DNA from: Streptomyces bacillaris
GTDB lineage: Bacteria; Actinomycetota; Actinomycetes; Streptomycetales; Streptomycetaceae
Reading direction: 5' to 3'
NCBI RefSeq assembly: GCF_003268675.1
Contig: NZ_CP029378.1
Span: forward strand, 4,774,001 to 4,838,000
Length of the DNA stretch: 64,000 nucleotides
The notes below the pieces were generated by a model. The model saw nothing but the letters and a program-made list of their open reading frames with translations. It was not told the DNA's origin and searched no databases. Positions 63,893 through 64,000 of this stretch are shown piece by piece; the stretch's first letter is position 1; every line of letters begins with the position of its first letter. The translations under genes were made by a program, and so were the position numbers.

Positions 63893-64000
63893 GGGCGGGC
63901 GCCGGACGGGCCCCCGGGGCACCAGGGGCGGGTCCGGGACCTCCGGGGCAACCGGCGCGGGTCCGGGGCGCCGGGGCATCCGGTGCGGGCCCAGGGCCTC
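63893..64000. repeat. Degenerate ~29-bp tandem repeats at the window end
   Basis: Three imperfect units with CCGGGGCA...GCGGGTCCGGG follow the coiled-coil gene. No gene can be told from this stub. Confidence 0.5.

Overview
The window is about 72% GC, uses GTG starts freely, is dense with ATGA/GTGA-overlapping genes and carries actinobacterial families throughout (mycothiol-type DinB, RpfB, PMT, DUF6895, SUKH and LAETG proteins). It is a chromosomal segment of a Streptomyces or very close relative. From memory, the order ispE-rsmA-rpfB-tatD / galT-galE-galK / ppc / glmU-prs-rplY-pth matches a conserved core region of S. coelicolor, so most of the window is vertically inherited backbone.

Layout. 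1-7 kb is a plastic zone: a truncated, frameshifted TPR-type regulator remnant; two small paralogous proteins; and a ~3.5 kb island (ECF sigma factor with its membrane partner, an unknown protein, an IS5-family transposase). The island is bounded by a 94-bp direct repeat made from the 3' end of an EamA-type transporter gene. 7-15 kb holds a winged-helix regulator, an I36-like secreted protein, a class B penicillin-binding protein, small membrane proteins, the protein O-mannosyltransferase and rsmI. 15.2-19.2 kb is a compact five-gene minus-strand operon: a 58-aa peptide, an unknown 234-aa protein, two DUF6895 paralogues and a beta-lactamase-fold serine hydrolase. It looks like a small peptide-centred system and is the best candidate here for something undescribed. 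20-24.5 kb is the housekeeping run tatD, rpfB, rsmA, ispE.

24.5-35.4 kb holds a DinB protein, a methyltransferase divergent from an XRE-cupin regulator with a perfect operator, a frameshifted lipoprotein gene, an acyltransferase, an ABC-F ATPase, and two tandem single-span beta-propeller proteins with long Pro/Gly/Gln/Tyr-rich cytosolic tails. 35.5-43.7 kb has two orphan LuxR-type regulators (one with a degenerate receiver), a sodium:solute symporter divergent from the galTEK operon, a GNAT and a MarR. 43.8-50.8 kb carries tam, a VOC protein, a desaturase-TetR operon, ppc and an LAETG cell-wall protein. 51-55.4 kb is the glmU-prs-rplY-pth set plus tRNA-Gln. After a frameshifted HTH/endonuclease-like gene and an orphan histidine kinase, 57.8-62.8 kb is a polymorphic-toxin-style locus. 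It contains a YwqJ-type deaminase with a SUKH-3 protein on one strand. On the other are a WHH-nuclease/SUKH fusion and an 868-aa protein with an immunity-like N-terminus, a collagen-like linker, a deaminase-like domain and a SUKH-4 end. The window ends with a DivIVA/FilP-like coiled-coil protein.

Functional modules: galactose uptake and Leloir catabolism (symporter plus galTEK); UDP-GlcNAc/PRPP supply and translation (glmU-prs-rplY-pth); cell-wall growth and resuscitation (PBP, PMT, rpfB, LAETG protein); and membrane-lipid adjustment (desaturase-TetR). All calls come from reading the sequence; no database search was run.
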